DNA from: Prorocentrum cordatum
Taxonomy: Eukaryota > Sar > Dinophyceae > Prorocentrales > Prorocentraceae
Length of the DNA: 64,000 bases
Assembly (NCBI GenBank): GCA_963575745.1
Contig: CAUYUJ010001425.1
Span: 562,589 to 626,588 of the forward strand
Direction: 5' to 3'
Shown here: one piece after another, positions 1 to 9,344 of the stretch
How positions within the stretch are numbered: the first letter of the stretch is position 1
How the letters are laid out: each line of letters starts with the position of its first letter
Made by a program: the position numbers and the translations under genes
The notes under the pieces: model-generated
The model's database searches: none
What the model saw: only the letters and a program-made list of their open reading frames with translations
Told to the model about the DNA's origin: nothing

Positions 1-379
1 TATCATAAGCGCCAACAGTATCCCCATCCACATCATCATAGTCATCTTGGCCATCATACCACCATAGCCATCAAAGTCGCTATACACATAAGCATCAGCA
101 GCGCCATCAGCATAATCTTCATCAGAATCATAATCATAACCATCATCATCATCATCATTATCATCAGCATCATCATCATCCGCTACGTAAATATAATTTG
201 CACCCCATCATATCCCTCCTCATGACCCCCCTCATCTTTGTCATATGCACAACCATCATCATATTCAACATCATCAGTACCATCACCGGCAGCATCGTCA
301 TTATCACCACCACCGTCATCAACAACAATATCAGCATCATCAGCAGCAGCATCATCATCATCATCATCATCACCATCAC

Positions 380-425
<46 letters not shown>

Positions 426-427
426 GC
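1..427. repeat. ATC/GAT trinucleotide microsatellite
   Basis: Imperfect ATC/CAT repeat that becomes nearly perfect between about 350 and 425. Interruptions are mostly single-base changes (CAC, CGT, CAG), as expected of an old array. Reading through it gives poly-Ser, poly-His, poly-Ile or poly-Asp frames that I do not treat as genes. It continues past the left edge of the window. Confidence 0.95.
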
Positions 428-640
428 TGTAGTCGACTTGCCTCGTCCGTTCTCGGAGTCGACCCCCGCACATTGGTGACCGTCCCACCCGCGCCGCGGG
501 ATGCAGACACAACAGGGGGTGTCGGACCATCGGGCAACCATTGCGGCTGCACCGCGCGTTTGCGACCCCTCGCCAGAGCCCAACAGCGCACTGTTCCTTC
601 ATCTCCGGTATCCCAAATATACGCATGCGAAAACCATCGT
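424..640. repeat. Dispersed direct repeat, copy A
   Basis: This block directly follows the ATC array and is repeated at 1931-2155 in the same orientation. The best-matched core is GCAGACACAACAGGG, then TCGGACCATCGGG and GGCTGCACCGCGC. On the minus strand both copies carry the peptide words ARCSRNG and MVRH.LLCLHPAARV. The function is unknown. It may be part of a transposon or a segmental duplication. Confidence 0.8.
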
Positions 641-889
641 TACCCACCTTCAGCACCAGCGCCGCTGCAATGGTGGAGGTAAGATTCCCGCTGCTGTTTT
701 TGTCTATTCTCCCCTCTTCCTTCCACGCGGTGCGCACTCATCGCGCGTCGCGCTATTGGGTGGAAAACCACCTCTGCTGGCCGGGCTCCAGGTGTCCCTC
801 GTGCGCGGGCGGCGTCGGCGCCAGGCAGTCAGGTGCGCAGACTCGTGCTCTCATGTTGGCACCTGGCGTTGTGCCATGTTGTCATGGTT
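641..889. other. Unassigned spacer
   Basis: No recognisable gene, RNA or repeat is seen here. The open frames that cross it run on into the microsatellite or the 15-bp array, so I read them as chance frames. Confidence 0.5.
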
Positions 890-1860
890 TTTCGGGGTGC
901 GCACCATCGTGGGCCACTTCATCATGGAGCGTTTCATCGGGGAGTTTTTTTTTGAGTGCTTCATCGTGGAGTGCGTCATCGTGTCGCGTTACATCGCGAC
1001 GCGTTTCAGTTGAGTGTTTGCGGGGGGTGCTTCTCTTTTTGGCACGTTACCGGGGCGTGCTCCGTCGTGGCGTACTCCATCGTGGCAGGGAGCGGCGGGC
1101 CTCAGCGTGGAGTTGTACGTCGTAGACGGTGCCCTCGGGGGCTTACTCATAGAAGGCTTCATCGTGGTCTTCATCGCAGTGGCGTTATTATGGAGGCGAC
1201 CTTCATCGAGGAGGGTTTCCTGGAGGGCTTCATTGTGACGTGCTTCATCGGGCAAACGTGCTTCAAGACGGCGTGCTTCCTCATGGCGTGCTTCACGCAA
1301 GCGTGGTTCACGGAGGCTTGCCTGCTGCTGGCGTGCTTCACTGAGCGCGTGCGTGCTTCATCGTGGCGGGGTTCTCCGTGGAGTGGTGGATCGTGGAGGG
1401 CCTCTGCGGGGGTGTTTCATCGTGGCTTCCTTCGCCGGGGGCGTGCTTCACGGACGCATGCTTCATTGTGGCGTGCCTCGAAAAGGCGTGCTTCCCCGCG
1501 GCGTGTTTCGTAGAGGCGTGTTTCCTGGAGTGCTTCACCAAGGAATGCTTCATCAAGGAGTGATTCACCAATCGATGCTTCTCTAAGGGAACTTCACCAA
1601 TGAGTGCTTCCTGGGGAATGCTTCACCGTGGGGTGCTTCGGCGTGAACTGCGTCTTCGTGGGCTCTTTCATGAAAGAGTGCTTCATGGAGTGCCACACCG
1701 TGGGGCGCTATGTCGCGGAGTACTTCCCACCCTCGTGGACGGCTCCATGATGAAGTTCTCCATCGGGGAATGCCCCATCGAAGAGTGCTTCATCACGGGG
1801 GTGCTTAATCAGGCGTGCATTATCGTGGTGCGCTTCCAGGAGGCGACCTTGACGGAGGCT
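890..1860. repeat. Degenerate 15-bp minisatellite
   Basis: The array is built on a 15-base unit close to GCGTGCTTCATCGTG. It is clearest at 1441-1640, where successive units share GTGCTTC or ATGCTTC every 15 bases. Because 15 is a multiple of three, all frames stay partly open. The plus strand gives five-residue periods such as ACFTD-ACFIV and the minus strand gives MKHAS-VKHAP. The resemblance to pentapeptide repeats is superficial, since the Asp/Asn-Leu positions are absent. The units are too diverged for a recent expansion. Confidence 0.85.
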
Positions 1861-1930
1861 CGTCACAGGAGGCGCGCCACAGGAGACGAAGTCCCTCCTT
1901 TTCTGGGTGATGACGTTCGGTGGGTCATCA

Positions 1931-2155
1931 TCTCTGTAGTCGCCTTTCCTCGGTCGTCCTCGGGCCCCGTACTGCCTGGCTGGAATCATTCACCAGTCAC
2001 CAGTGGCCGTCACACCCGGGCGGCGGGGTGCAGACACAACAGGGTATGTCGGACCATCGGGTCACCGTTTCGGCTGCACCGCGCAGTTGCGATTCCCCGC
2101 CAGATTCCACCAACATGCTGGTTCTTAATCTCCCACACTCCCGGTATACGCAATC
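1931..2155. repeat. Dispersed direct repeat, copy B
   Basis: Second copy of the block at 424-640, about 1.5 kb away and in the same orientation, with scattered substitutions and short indels. It is followed by a short ATC-rich tract (2156-2215), whereas copy A is preceded by one. The duplicated unit may therefore have included the microsatellite. Confidence 0.8.
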
Positions 2156-2540
2156 GATAATCATCACCACAATCATCATCACCAACACCATCATGATCAT
2201 CATAACCGCCACCGTGGACACTGTGCACCTGTCGCAAGAGCTAGCTGATGCAAACTGTCCCCGAGCGGCGAATCTCTGCGGATCGGCCCTCCCGTCAGGG
2301 AACCCGCTACCACCCGCGTGTCATTCAAGGCCTCACTTTGTCTTGCCACGCCCAAGTGCAAGGCGAGGCCACTGAGGTCTCTCTCATCTTCCAAGCATCG
2401 TGCGCTTAGCATGCTATTAACTTTTTTCAGATAGCGAGGTTCGCCTGAGACAAGGTCTACTTTGACAGCTTACCAATGTCAGAGAGAGCGTGATCCACCG
2501 CTGCTTTACTGTGGAAAATTGCCAACCTTTTCCTCCGGAA
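2156..2540. other. Short ATC tract and unassigned spacer
   Basis: 2156-2215 is a weak ATC/CAC tract. From 2216 to 2540 I see no gene or repeat. A minus-strand frame at 2200-2412 is open but has no recognisable motif. Confidence 0.5.
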
Positions 2541-2544
2541 CCCG

Positions 2545-2800
2545 GGGGTCGCCCGGGCCCCCCCCCTCCGAAAACCCCCCCCCCCCTGCTGGAACCCCCC
2601 CCCCCCTCCCCCCCCCCCCTAAAACCCCCCCTCCCCTGACCCCTCCCCCCCCCCCTCCTCGAAAACCGGGGGGGTCACTACCGGTTCGACCCCATCCCCC
2701 CCCCCCCTCCGGATCCGGAGAACCGGGGGGGGTAACTACCGGTTCGACCCCCCCCCCCTCGAAAACCGGAGGGGGATCACTACCGGTTCGAACCCCTCCC
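2545..2800. repeat. Left inverted arm with three CACTACCGGTTCGA units
   Basis: Runs of C are interrupted three times by the unit GAAAACCGG...GG(T/A)(C/A)ACTACCGGTTCGA, at about 2661-2690, 2722-2748 and 2761-2792. The reverse complement occurs three times at 3421-3595. The arms bracket a CCACTGTCC array and could pair across it. The C and G runs are typical of sequence that sequencers misread, so exact lengths are uncertain. Confidence 0.85.
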
Positions 2801-2809
2801 CACCACTCA

Positions 2810-3420
2810 CCGCCAGCAAACGACTCCCAGTCCCTACCACCGTCCGCATCACATCCTCCACTGTTGTTCCCAGCACCACTGTCCTCACCACCACTGTCCC
2901 CACTGTGTCCCCACCAGTGCCCCCACCACTGTCGCACTGTCCCCACTGTCCCCACCACTGTTCCCACCACGGTTCCACTCTCCCCACTGTCTCCACGGCC
3001 CCAACCACTGCCCGACTATCCCCACTGTCCCCACTGTCCCACTGACTCCGCCGCTGTCCCACTGAGCTGTCCCACTGTTCCCACCACTGTCCCCACTGTC
3101 CCCACCACTGTCCCCACTGTACCTCTGTCCCATTGTCCCACCGCCGTCCTCGCCACCGCCTTCACCACTGTCCCCACCACCATTGTACCCTCCACTGTCC
3201 CACTGTTTCCACCTCATTCCCACTGTGCCCACACCACTGTCCCCACCACCACCGTCCCCACCACTGTCCACTGTCCCCCCTGTTCCCACCATTGTCCCCA
3301 CCACTGTCCCCACCACTACCGGCCCTCTACTGTCCCACTGTCCCACTGTCCCCACCACTGTCCCGCTGTCCCCTCACCACTGTCCCACCAACACCGTCCC
3401 CACCTCTGTCCGCACCCCCA
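2810..3420. repeat. CCACTGTCC minisatellite
   Basis: Short tandem units of CCCCACTGTC and CCCCACCACTGTC (9 to 13 bases) fill this interval, and the register slips often. It sits exactly between the two inverted arms. The plus strand reads as Pro/Thr/Val/Ser-rich and the minus strand as Gly/Asp/Ser/Val-rich. I regard neither as a gene. Confidence 0.9.
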
Positions 3421-3595
3421 CTCGGTTTTCGAGGGGGGGGGGGGGGAGGGGTTCAAACCGGTAGTGACCCCCCCCCCTTTTCATGATGAGCTGGGGGGGG
3501 GGGCGAGGGGTTCGAACCGGTAGTGACCCCCCCCGGTTTTCCGGAGGGGGGGGGGGGGGGTTCGAACCGGTAGTGACCCCCCCCGGTTTTCCGCC
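3421..3595. repeat. Right inverted arm with three TCGAACCGGTAGTGACC units
   Basis: Three copies of TTCGAACCGGTAGTGACC (the first reads TTCAAACC) followed by C runs and GGTTTTC, at about 3450-3480, 3510-3540 and 3560-3592. They are the reverse complement of the units at 2661-2792. GGTTCGAACC resembles a tRNA T-loop, but no cloverleaf surrounds it. Confidence 0.85.
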
Positions 3596-4687
3596 AGCAG
3601 CGGTAGAACACGCTCTTTCCAATGTCATGGACGAGCGAGCGCCTTCTCAGCTCAGCTTAGGTGCCCAGGACTGCTTGGCCTGCACCTCGGTTGCGCTGAA
3701 CCTCCCCTTCCTCCTCGATTCTGGAATAATCGGATGGCGCTTCTCCTCTTCTCACGAACTCCACCACTCCACCCGACAGACTTGCTGCACCATTCGCTTG
3801 GTTCTTTTCGAATGAGCCCAGAGCGTTGTGTTCTATGTACCGTGTCTAGTTCGGCGTGTTGTGGATAAGCAATTTAGCGCTTGTAGGTCCCAAAAAGAAA
3901 CGCAATGCGCAAACATGTGATCATTGTGCTTGCGTGTTTAGCCACGATTTCTGAAGGCTTTCCACACCAGTTGGCGCATTGCTGAACATTGCCGTCTACA
4001 ACGTCCTCAGTTCCTCCTCCTGGCGTGCAGTCTTCCCTACCTTTCTGTGATCACTCTTATTATTCCTGTTGCTCTTCTGTTGCCCTCGCTGCTGGCTGGG
4101 GCGTCGGGCCTTGGGGCCCGATGGCTGATTGCGCCTCCTGGGGCCATTGGGCCTCCGGGCCTGTTCCGGGCCGGTGTTAGAATGTGCTTTTGTTGCGCGC
4201 TGGTTAGCTCTGAGAAGGAGAACGGCAGCAGAAACGAAACAGCGGGAACGAAGACAGCTGGGAAGGCAAACAACAGCCTTCGACGAGAAAACAACAGAAC
4301 GTTAACATATATGATGATCCACAGCGACGGGCCTCAAAACGCTAGGAAGAACAAACGGAGCTAATCACTCAAAAAACCGTCGCGTGATTGCTTTAGCGGC
4401 TTTAGCTTTCAAGAGCCCAAAGTGCAACATTGTATCTTGTTTCAAGGGTCGGCTACTTGGCCGATTCTTTTCTTTGCTTTTCAGCCCGCCCATTCCCTGC
4501 TCTTCGGGCCCAGCACCACTCCCTCGGCCAATCCTGGAGTGCCAAGTGGGGCGAGGCCCGCGTCGTGCCCTGGCGCAAGGTTGTCCTTGTCCTCAACTTG
4601 GCACATCGCGCCATCCAGCTAGCACCCAGTGCGAGCTTCGGCGGCACGCAGCTGCAGTGCCCATCTCTAGTCAAAGCCCGCCGCCCT
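3596..4687. other. Unassigned spacer
   Basis: No gene recognised. The base composition is more even than in the flanks. Short open frames exist on both strands, but none contains a domain, a signal peptide or a credible splice pattern that I can defend. Confidence 0.5.
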
Positions 4688-4739
4688 CACCCCATCGCGC
4701 GCGCTCGGGGGCGAGCGCGAAAGCGCGCGCGAAGGGGTG
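4688..4739. repeat. GC-rich inverted repeat
   Basis: CACCCCATCGCGCGCGCTCG at 4688-4707 pairs with sequence at 4712-4739 that reads CGAGCGCG, a short bulge (AAAGCGC), then GCGCGAAGGGGTG. The loop is four G. It could form a strong hairpin. No transcript context is known. Confidence 0.6.
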
Positions 4740-4925
4740 GGGTGCTTGGGAGGGGAGGCGGGGAGAGAGGAAGGGCAAGAGGAGGAGAATGAAGACGGTG
4801 AAGAGGGAGGACAGGAGAGGAATGGGAGGGAGAGGAGGGCGAGGAGGACGATGACGACAAGGAGAACGAGGCACTAGAGAGGAGGAGAGGGGGAAGGAAG
4901 AGGAGGATGAGGAGGAATGTTCGGG
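4740..4925. repeat. Purine (GGA/GAG) tract
   Basis: An almost pure G/A strand with GAGGA words. It lies just beyond the 3' end of the minus-strand retroelement fragment. Read on the minus strand, it is a long pyrimidine tract. Confidence 0.8.
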
Positions 4926-6590
4926 AATGTTCCCTTAGAAGACGACGAACGTCCCTGCTCATTTGGTAATTCTGCAACCGTCTGCCTCACAGACCGCCTT
5001 CGGAGGCCCCGAGGGGTCGGGATACTTACCCGCGAGCTAAAGTCTGCCTCCCTTTGGGCGTGGGGGGTACATTCCTTAACCAACTGACGAGGGTCGGCGG
5101 CGCAACTAAATCCGCATTTGCGACAGAAAGTAAGGCAGGATTTGCGCAAATACTGCAACGTGTGCGACGGATGGAGGTCCTTACCGCCCACTCTCTGCGG
5201 TCCACGCAGAGCTCTAACTCCCGATACTGCTTGTTCGAGCACTGGGTCGCACACGCTTGGGAAATCGAATCGTGATTCGAGAACTGCGAACACTGCGCGC
5301 AGTAAAACTTCGCACCCAGTCGGCACCATCGATGGTCGGAGTCCCTTAAAACACGCGCCAATTTCGGAAGCGGTGCAAGGTCCCTGATTTTCGGGCGGCC
5401 CACGGACCACGGATCCGACAAATTCGCGCATCCCAGGGCCCGTCTCGCACGCCGACGGATCAAGGCGGCCTCCGAATCCCTCCTGTCGGTAGGAGGGTCT
5501 AAAACAACAAAATTGGTCCACGAAGTATCAGCCATCGCCGCCGCCAGCGCATCCGCACATTCATTACTAAACGCACGGAACCTGTCGGCGTCGGTTCGGA
5601 GTGTCGCCTCCTCTTGGTGGGAGGCAACCCACTCGAGCAGCGCAGCTTCAGGCTCTCTGGCTTGAAGTGCTGAGGCTACCCTGGACCAGAGATCGGCGTT
5701 GGCCCCCCCGCGTTCTCAAACCCGAAATGCCTTCCTCTAGTCCAGGTCGAAAAGATTGGCAGGTGATCGGTGATAAAACGCAGCCGGCCTGGGAGAAGCT
5801 CCAAAGCAGAAGCGAAGGCGGTAATCTCCGCGCGAGTCACCGTCTGCCTCCTCCCTTGGCCGACTTCCAAAAGAGTCCCTCTGGCGCAAGCGCCACTACG
5901 CCAGCGCCAACCCTGCGACGCCGAGGGTCATCCGAAAAGCCCCCGCCCGATCCGTCCCCGAAAACGGTCGCGTAACCTTCGGCGTCGCGAGGGATCGAAT
6001 TGATGTCCCCGAAGTTCCTGGTCTCTGAGGGTCCGTCGTTAAAACTGGGAATCGTTTCCTCTCTCCCTGGTACCCCTCGGAGCCAAAAACTCGGGGAGCT
6101 CTCATGGTTAACTCGGGCCTGGTCGAATAAAATGTCTGATTTCGTGAAATCGTCATGGCCCTCATTGGCCTCGCAAGCCCAAATACTGTGAAACAGCGTC
6201 TCTGGTGCCCTCTGGCACCGTGGACACAAGAGACTCGGGACTTCATAGCCTGCCTCACTCAAACGCTCACGCGTCCGCTGGCCTCCCGTGACGACCACCA
6301 CGTTCAAGGTCCACTCGTCGCCCTGGTCGCTGGTACCGAGCCTCGCCGTCTCTCTGCACACGTGGTACATGTCCGCATCGCTGCCAAGATCCGTGCTATC
6401 CTGGTGGTTCGCAACTGACCTCCACAACTGGGCGTCTATGGTCGTCTCCACATCGTCCAGGATATCCGTAAAATCGCCGTGAAACTGGCTGAACTCGTCG
6501 TCCACCTCCGACGGAATCGACCAACAACACTGACCAGATTGCCAAGTCATAGGAGAACTCGGGTGCCAGCCAATGTCATATAATGTCGCA
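4926..6590 (-). pseudogene. Broken 3' part of a dinoflagellate non-LTR retrotransposon: zinc motif, RNase H and Cys-rich tail
   Basis: Read on the minus strand, the fragment starts after a proline-rich microsatellite frame. It has a zinc-knuckle-like segment (LLCPRCQRAPETLFHSIWAC, about 6250-6190), then an RNase H start (FGDGSGGGFSDDP, about 5965-5925). The same domain continues in other frames with RRQTVTRAEITAFASALELL, then NADLWSRV and LLEWVASHQEE, and ends at NECADALAAA (about 5560). Two Cys-rich motifs follow (HRWCRLGAKFYCAQC; HPSHTLQYLR...FCRKCG). Frame changes fall near a TTTT run (about 5870), a G/C run (about 5704) and between the last two motifs. The motif order matches the C-terminus of retroelement polyproteins that I know from dinoflagellates. 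It is not functional as read, unless the homopolymer breaks are sequencing errors. Confidence 0.75.
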
Positions 6591-6599
6591 GTCGTAGCG

Positions 6600-6760
6600 C
6601 CAGGAGGAGGGGGAGGAGGAGAAGGATGAGGAAGCGGAGGAGGAGGAGGAGGAGGAGGAGGAGGAGGAAGAGGGGGAGGGGGAGGAGGAGGAGGAGGAGG
6701 AGGAGGAGGAGGAGGAGCAGGAGGAGGAGGAGGAGGCGGAGGAGGGAGTAAAAGCAGGCG
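6600..6760. repeat. GGA microsatellite
   Basis: GGA/GAG repeats with occasional GGG and GCA interruptions, continuing more weakly to about 6850. Minus-strand frames through it are poly-Pro or poly-Ser and join the retroelement frame only by chance. Confidence 0.9.
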
Positions 6761-6849
6761 GGAGGAGGGAGAGGAGAGGGAGGGGGAGAGGAGCAGGAGG
6801 AACACGACGAGCAGGAGGCGGAAGGAGCAGGAGGACGGCGAGAGGCACA

Positions 6850-7796
6850 GGTGCGCAGGTGGGCTCTCTTTCAAGGGGCACCCACCAGGACACGTGGGCT
6901 GGCTGCGGGCCGCTGAGGAGCAGCTGCACATTGGCTGCACTGCCACGTCCAACGGAGGCTGGCACCCCGATTCCCTTGAAAACGGGCCGTCTCGGTCTCG
7001 AGAGGCGTCTCAAGCGTGGGCGGCGCCGCGCGGGCGCCCAGTCCGCTGGGCGACCTCAGTGCTGCAGCGGCAATGCCGGAAGGTCTGGGCCCTCGCGAGA
7101 GGAACGCTAACCGCGCTCTGGCACTAGGCCCAGACCGGGCCGCCCCTCGAGGCCACCCGACGTCGCACCCCGCGGGGCGCGAGGGCGCTGCCATCTTCGC
7201 GCTCAGGCGCCGCCCCCTGGGAAGGAGGAGCAGCTCCCCAGCTCAGACGGCGAAGAGCGAGGCTCGGCTCCTCTTCCTGCCCCCACGGGTTGGCCCACGG
7301 GTCCAGGGGCCCAGGGTCTTTGCGGGGCGGGCCCCTGCCGTGGCGGCGCGGGCCTCGATGCCTTGCCGCCCCGTCGCGCGGAACTTTTTCGGGCACGGGG
7401 CCAACTTCGCTGTCGAGGGTCCCCCCGGGCTGCGGGGCTCTTCAGCCTCGACCGCTCGCGCCGGCGCTGCCGCCGCGCCGAGTCGGCATGGACCTGCCGC
7501 TTCGCCACGCCCCCACAATTGCCTCCTAGAGGCCTCCGAGAGGCCTTTCCAAGAGCCCCAAGGAGCCGCTAAGAGACCCCTCGCCTGCGGCCCAGGCGCG
7601 GAGGCAGGATGAGCCGAAGGCCACTGGCTGTACGCCCTCCTGGCCCCGCCTGGAGGCGTGCACGCCAGTCCTGGGCCTAGAATTGGCCTGGAAAGAATCG
7701 GCGCCTGGCGTGCAGTTGGCGTCCCCCAGCCTCGGACTTGGCGGAGTCGTCCTCGCTGCCGCGCTCCTGCGCCGTGGGGGGAGCCGATGCACAAAC
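6850..7796. other. GC-rich spacer
   Basis: Very GC-rich sequence with long open frames on both strands, including 7016-7612 plus and 7243-7923 minus. High GC removes stop codons. I see no domain, periodic composition or splice signal that favours one frame, so no gene is called. Confidence 0.45.
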
Positions 7797-7892
7797 ATGA
7801 ACTGTCGGAGGTCCGCGCGGATCTCTTGGATCGGAGCCGCCAGGGATTCCAGCGCCGATCCAAGAAATCCGCGTGGACCTCCGACAATTCAT
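7797..7892. repeat. Inverted repeat, 38-bp arms, 20-nt loop
   Basis: The left arm at 7797-7834 begins ATGAACTGTCGGAGG. The right arm at 7855-7892 is its reverse complement at 35 of 38 positions, with three mismatches that are all transitions. Both arms read outward as the same peptide word, MNCRRS(A/T)RISWIGA. A diverged relative of one arm lies at about 9110-9160 on the minus strand. Confidence 0.85.
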
Positions 7893-8294
7893 CTCGATTC
7901 AAACTGAGACTCTTCGAGTACATAGTGGTTGGCTATTTCGCCCGATGTAAAAAAATGTCGCGATAAAGATAAACCTGAGCTCTCGACGCCACTTTCTGCG
8001 AGACCCCTTGGAGCTTGGCAACACTGTGAAAGGGGACAAGGACGGAAAGCCCGTTGATTTCTGTTGCACGACGCCCCAGTGCACAAGGATCCCCGACTGC
8101 AGGAAACACAGAAGAGTGCACAAACATGACTTTCGGACGCTTGCGGACGGCACTGGCGCTGGACACCATCCCCTTAACCCTCCGCAACGCCCCACCCGAC
8201 GGCGCCGCTTAGGGGTGCAAGGAGAGGTGCCAACGCTGGCGGAAATGTGCCGTACGCGGGCGTCCGACATTTGTGCGTACGCTTTTTTTCTGAC
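7893..8294. other. Unassigned spacer downstream of the EF-hand exons
   Basis: Possibly the next intron or 3' flank of the minus-strand EF-hand gene. No further exon is recognised. Open frames on both strands have no known motif. Confidence 0.4.
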
Positions 8295-8425
8295 CTCCGA
8301 GACTCCTCGCCCTCGGGCCAGATCATGGTCATTATCTCGTCGTCGGTCAGCTCCAGGGGATTATCGTCGAAGACGTGGCTGTCTAGCAACACAGCGAACC
8401 TCTCCTGGTCCACCGGCTCGCCAAT
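8295..8425 (-). CDS. EF-hand-module protein, exon with VDxERF / DDEI block
   Basis: This exon reads IGEPVDQERFAVLLDSHVFD, then DNPLELTDDEIMTM. It starts after a pyrimidine tract and CAG acceptor (8427-8426) and can end at a GT donor (8294-8293). The same block occurs in the 44-kb gene (AHVDMERFRQLVD...TDDDLRSLLEM) and at 36.3 kb (AAVDPQLFRLLVDD...MSDVEL). In the 44-kb gene it sits directly after a calcium-binding loop and an LPxDPF helix, so I read it as part of an EF-hand repeat. The substrate or partner is unknown. I chose the exon limits from the splice signals and the conserved block. A pseudogene is possible. Confidence 0.55.
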
Positions 8426-8879
8426 CTGGAGCAGGAAGAGGAGAATGGGAGGGGAGGAGGGTGCGGGGAGGAGGGAGGATAATGAGGGAAAAACAGCACC
8501 AGCAGGTAGCGGAGACGCAGCGACCGCAGCAGAGGTGGCAGCGGCAGGAGGGAGCAGCAGAAGCAGCGGGAGCGGGAGCAGCAGCAGCGGGAAGTGGAGG
8601 GGGAGCGGGGAGGAGCACGGGAGCGGGAGCAGAGGCCGAGGCGAAAGCAGCAGAAGCCGCACGCCCACGTGCTGTGCTGCATGCTCCTCCCGAGCAGTGG
8701 CCCTTTCTCTCCTCTGGCGAGGCCGGTGCCGACCTGGCCACTCGACGACGCGGCAGCATGATCACACTGCGTTGCGACAAGCTCGCGGCTGGAGCTTCCG
8801 ACCCCATCTTTGCGCGCGATTTCTTGGGCCATACCGGCCCCGTCGGCGCCCTGGAGCAGCTGAACCTACTTGTGGGTAC

Positions 8880-8988
8880 CTGCGTAACGCTGTGACGGAG
8901 GTTTCGGCCTCAGCTTCAGACAAGAAAGATTGGAAATACTCAAGGGTGGCGCCGCCAATGGGGGCGTATCGGGAGCGATGCAGCATCT
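8880..8988 (-). CDS. Candidate small exon (uncertain)
   Basis: Flanked by CTCTTCTCCTCTGGCAG on the acceptor side and CAG|GTACCC on the donor side. It has one open frame, EMLHRSRYAPIGGATLEYF then QSFLSEAEAETSVTALR. The phase does not fit directly onto the exon at 8425, so it may be alternatively spliced, belong to another transcript, or be chance. Confidence 0.3.
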
Positions 8989-9251
8989 CTGCCAGAGGAG
9001 AAGGGACAGAGGAGGGAATCAAGCTGGGTGCGCGGCATCTATCACATCCTACTCCATCACACCCATCCCTTCCCATCGTACCCCTTTCCCCCCCCCCCGC
9101 CCTCGGCCATCCAGCGCCAGTCCAAGAAGCCGGCGCGGGTCTCCGAAAAGTGATGTCTGTGCAGCCTGTCCTTCTCCGAGGAAGGGCCAAGAGGAGGGCA
9201 ACGATGAAAGCAGAAGAGCGCGGGGAGGCCCGCCCACGGCTGCCGCGTCTC

Positions 9252-9344
9252 CTCCCGGACATAAGCCTGGTACATGTCGTGCCAGTCCTCCGGGGAGCCG
9301 TCGAAGGGGTCGTGCGGCAGGCTCCGCGCCAGGTGCATCAGCTC
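9252..9344 (-). CDS. EF-hand-module protein, exon with LPHDPFDGSPEDW block
   Basis: Exactly 31 codons in phase 0, starting ELMHLARSLPHDPFDGS and ending HDMYQAYVRE. The acceptor is CACCAG and the apparent donor begins GA, a donor type known in dinoflagellates. In the 44-kb gene the same words (SCLPHDPFIGSQREWDEHY; AEEPFAGTAEDWEVFY) follow each calcium-binding loop. This exon therefore encodes the segment after an EF-hand. Joined to the exon at 8425, it restores the order seen in the intact gene. The loop exon that should come before it was not found between 9.4 and 10.7 kb. Confidence 0.6.

Noticed and set aside
183-737. Minus-strand open frame with a long Asp run
   Set aside because: Most of it is translated ATC/GAT microsatellite. 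The rest is the dispersed repeat at 424-640.
890-1860. Pentapeptide-repeat protein (ACFxx)
   Set aside because: The family signature of Ala-(Asp/Asn)-Leu is missing, the frame is broken several times, and a DNA minisatellite explains the period.
2462-3523. 353-codon plus-strand Pro/Thr/Val frame
   Set aside because: It is the CCACTGTCC minisatellite and its C-rich arms, and the composition is fully explained by the repeat.
3555-3590. GGTTCGAACCGG as a tRNA T-arm
   Set aside because: No acceptor or anticodon stem fits around it, and the same word is repeated six times in inverted arrays.
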